A DNA stretch of 64,000 bases from assembly GCA_018343915.1 (NCBI GenBank), contig JABRWF010000007.1:3224001-3288000 (forward strand), given 5' to 3'. Position 1 is the stretch's first letter. Each line of letters opens with the position of its first letter. Below, piece after piece: positions 61,940 to 64,000 of the stretch. The notes beneath the pieces were generated by a model. The model ran no database searches. It was not told the DNA's origin and saw only the letters and a list, made by a program, of their open reading frames with translations. This stretch comes from Agroathelia rolfsii. Its lineage: Eukaryota > Basidiomycota > Agaricomycetes > Amylocorticiales > Amylocorticiaceae. The translations under genes were made by a program, and so were the position numbers.

Positions 61940-63175
61940 TTACTCAGAACTCTGAGCTTGCAAGTTTATACGCCAAAGGTCACGAATAACGGGGAACAAG
62001 AGATAGGCCTTGTCGCCAAGAGCTGCAATGGCTCCAGATTTCGTTGCGATAGCTATGGTGCTAACGGCCTCCTCTTCCTGCGACGAATAGAGGATGAAAT
62101 CAAGATAGGGGTCCAGGTGTTGCGCCAGAGCCGTATTCATGAATTCCTCTATCGTCTTGGGCGTCTCAGGCATGGCCCCTGAAAAAGCGGAAACGGGCAA
62201 AGGCCTGTAAATCGTGTGGGATAGATTTGCGAGATCGGTCATCTGTTTGACCGAGACCCGGACGAAAGTGTCAAGTAGAGGAGGCAAATTACCATACATA
62301 GTTGTTAATCTGGTGAGGTTCTGTCGGGGTTCTAGCGTCGGATCCGTACACCATCCCTGAGGCACAAGGTCAATCAGATTGACGATATTCAGGTTCCAGA
62401 CGAAGGGCGTGTCTACTTCCCCGAGGCTAGGGAAATAGCGCTTGTAGAGATCGACGAAGTTTTCGTTGCCTGGCGACGCGCCTGCAACGGGATACACGCG
62501 CACCTGGTTGGAAGGGTCATCCTGCTTGAGATAGCCCGCCTCTTTCAATGCAACCGCCAATGTGGGCGCAAGCGCAGCACCAAGACTGACGCCAGTGAAC
62601 AGAAATCGCGCATCAGGTTCAATTTCGTTCGATACTGCCCGCATAAACTCGTAGAGCGGCTGCCCGGCACCTCGTGCAGAGGACGGTGGTGGCGTATTAG
62701 CGAGTGTGAACACGGCTTGGGTAGTGCCGTTCGCGACCAGTACTTGATCAGCACCAGATGGTTGTCTCGGGAAAGGTTTAGTGGTGATTCCACCAGGACC
62801 ATTGATCCAACTCTTCAGGTCAACCACAGTATCGACGTTGAAGTCTTCTTGAACCCAATCATAATCTTGCAGCCCACCCGCAGTCCCGGCAATGGCGATA
62901 ACGTAGGTAGGATATACCCGTCCGTCATCGAACAGGACCTCGGAGCTTCTTGCAACATACCAAACATTGTCCGGTACATCATCCGGTTTAGCGCCAGGAT
63001 GCTGCCAAACGACGGGACCCCAGATAATCCTCCATTGAGGTCCTACAGTGGCGAATATGCGTTCCGGGATGAGCTCCTCAGCCTTTGCTTGCAGCTCGGG
63101 CGTGGTACCTCGAAGCTCCGCTATGGCATTCGAGGCAAGTGAGAGACGGAAAACGGTTTGAAATACGTTGTCCAT
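61940..63175 (-). CDS. Class 3 lipase-like alpha/beta hydrolase, intronless
   Basis: ATG at 63175 (MDNVFQTVFRLSLASNAIAE) gives 411 residues to TGA/TAA at 61940. The frame is open further upstream to 63334, but that part looks like leader. The nucleophile elbow GVSLG is at residues 195-199 (Ser197), preceded by the strand FLFT. VIAIAGTAGG at about 92-101 would supply the oxyanion hole. A candidate acid is the Asp in NLIDLVPQGW. These follow the class 3 lipase plan, and hydrolysis of ester bonds in lipids is inferred. No clear secretion signal, so a cytosolic enzyme is likely. Unlike its neighbours it has no introns. A broken relative lies at 57663-57906. Confidence 0.78.
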   Translation of the reverse strand: MDNVFQTVFRLSLASNAIAELRGTTPELQAKAEELIPERIFATVGPQWRIIWGPVVWQHPGAKPDDVPDNVWYVARSSEVLFDDGRVYPTYVIAIAGTAGGLQDYDWVQEDFNVDTVVDLKSWINGPGGITTKPFPRQPSGADQVLVANGTTQAVFTLANTPPPSSARGAGQPLYEFMRAVSNEIEPDARFLFTGVSLGAALAPTLAVALKEAGYLKQDDPSNQVRVYPVAGASPGNENFVDLYKRYFPSLGEVDTPFVWNLNIVNLIDLVPQGWCTDPTLEPRQNLTRLTTMYGNLPPLLDTFVRVSVKQMTDLANLSHTIYRPLPVSAFSGAMPETPKTIEEFMNTALAQHLDPYLDFILYSSQEEEAVSTIAIATKSGAIAALGDKAYLLFPVIRDLWRINLQAQSSE

Positions 63176-64000
63176 CGTAGCTACCGATATAAACGTTCTT
63201 TTCAGATTTTTACGCACAACATACATAATCTGTCTGGTGCAAAACGTACGTGCTATGAATGATAACTTGAATTGATAGTAATAGATTGGTACTGGTGCTT
63301 TGGGAGGCGGGAGATGAGGGAGATAGTGTAGCAAATGGTGTGAAATATCTTGGGATTTATACTACACTAGGGCCTGTTCGGGTTCACGCACTCCCGAAGA
63401 GAATCCTCGAGTGGCATGAGTGTGGATGAAGGCCTCAGGGACGGTGGACAAAATGGAGACATTACGTCTTCTAAGGATAGCTTTAGGGGCAGCTGACTGA
63501 TTCTGGACAGATCATCGACATAGACTATCAGTGCTAACGTGCATCGTCGTGCTCGTGTGATCCACGTCAAGACTCGGGTCGGGCAAGGCCCCATAATCAT
63601 TCTCCACCTTGAAGCGAATATCATAATGCAACCGATTAAAACTGAACATTCTGTAGTCGGGCATTTAATTTATCGCGTGTGATCTATATCTCCAGGCAGG
63701 AGGCACCTAGCTAGCTTGGATTGACGTTGAGCGCCGCTATATTTGAAGGGTTCTAGATTAAATATTAGTCCAAATTTACAACTAGAGTCGCCGCCCATGG
63801 GGCATCATACTCACCTGATCATACGTAATGGGGGATCATGAAAGGGTCGCACATAATAATGGGGCCACCACCGTCTGCTGGTAGGCCCGCGCTTGGTAAA
63901 TATCGCCGTTTGAAATAAGCAACACCGGCTTGATAAACAGCTATCAGAATATTGTGAAAAAAGTGAGCCAGCCAGATTTATATCGAAAGCATAATAGCAT
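63176..64000. other. Upstream region of the lipase gene and window end
   Basis: On the minus strand TATAAAT near 63362-63356 is a candidate TATA box about 185 bp before the lipase ATG. The rest to the window edge shows no supported gene. Confidence 0.45.

Noticed and set aside
61700..62182. Plus-strand 160-codon frame as a gene
   Set aside because: Its second half is the antisense of the lipase coding region; the remainder lacks any feature.

Overview
The window is nuclear DNA of a basidiomycete, most likely an agaricomycete. The genes are broken by many 48-110 bp introns with GT..AG borders. The families include DUF6533 membrane proteins, a DUF6593 protein, GMC oxidoreductases, alpha-amylases with a CBM20 starch-binding domain, and Tf1/sushi-type chromodomain Gypsy elements. 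Genus cannot be read from the sequence; a Rhizoctonia-like fungus is only a guess.

Layout. 22-4218 (minus): a WDR48/UAF1-type WD40 protein whose eight exons join to an open 1207-codon frame. 4764-7784 and 9357-12383 (minus): two tandem secreted alpha-amylases with CBM20. 14427-15217 (minus): a small single-pass membrane protein. 16106-22077 (minus): a tandem array of three DUF6533-type membrane-protein genes. The third is cut by a 19 kb retrotransposon nest, and its 5' part resumes at 41128-41681. 41.7-48.9 kb is gene-poor. 48992-49819 (plus): a four-exon DUF6593 gene. 50772-53467 (plus): an intact ten-exon GMC oxidoreductase. 55307-56709 (plus): a membrane protein with an in-frame 21-bp tandem repeat. 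57.66-57.91 kb (minus): a relic of a lipase. 58624-61273 (plus): a GMC paralogue that is now a pseudogene. 61940-63175 (minus): a class 3 lipase-like gene.

The retrotransposon nest at 22078-41122 resolves completely. Element X (minus; 844-bp LTRs; target duplication CATAC) sits in the first bases of an intron of the third DUF6533 gene. X carries W (gag-only element, 268-bp LTRs, duplication TCTTC) inside its 3' LTR. It also carries Y (same family as X, opposite strand, 851-bp LTRs, duplication GGTGG) in its leader. Y in turn carries a solo LTR (859 bp, duplication TTCTG). Removing each insert plus one target copy gives X and Y almost equal lengths, about 7171 and 7174 bp. X and Y share three mechanistic signatures: an 11-nt self-priming match between LTR and primer-binding site, a GGGTTTT minus-one frameshift heptamer abutting the gag stop and followed by a stem-loop, and a C-terminal chromodomain. 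Both have lost pol by point mutation.

The genes do not form an obvious pathway. The tandem amylases serve extracellular starch breakdown, the GMC and lipase genes are accessory oxidative and hydrolytic functions with relic duplicates, and WDR48 is a housekeeping deubiquitinase cofactor. I found no CRISPR, rRNA or convincing tRNA.
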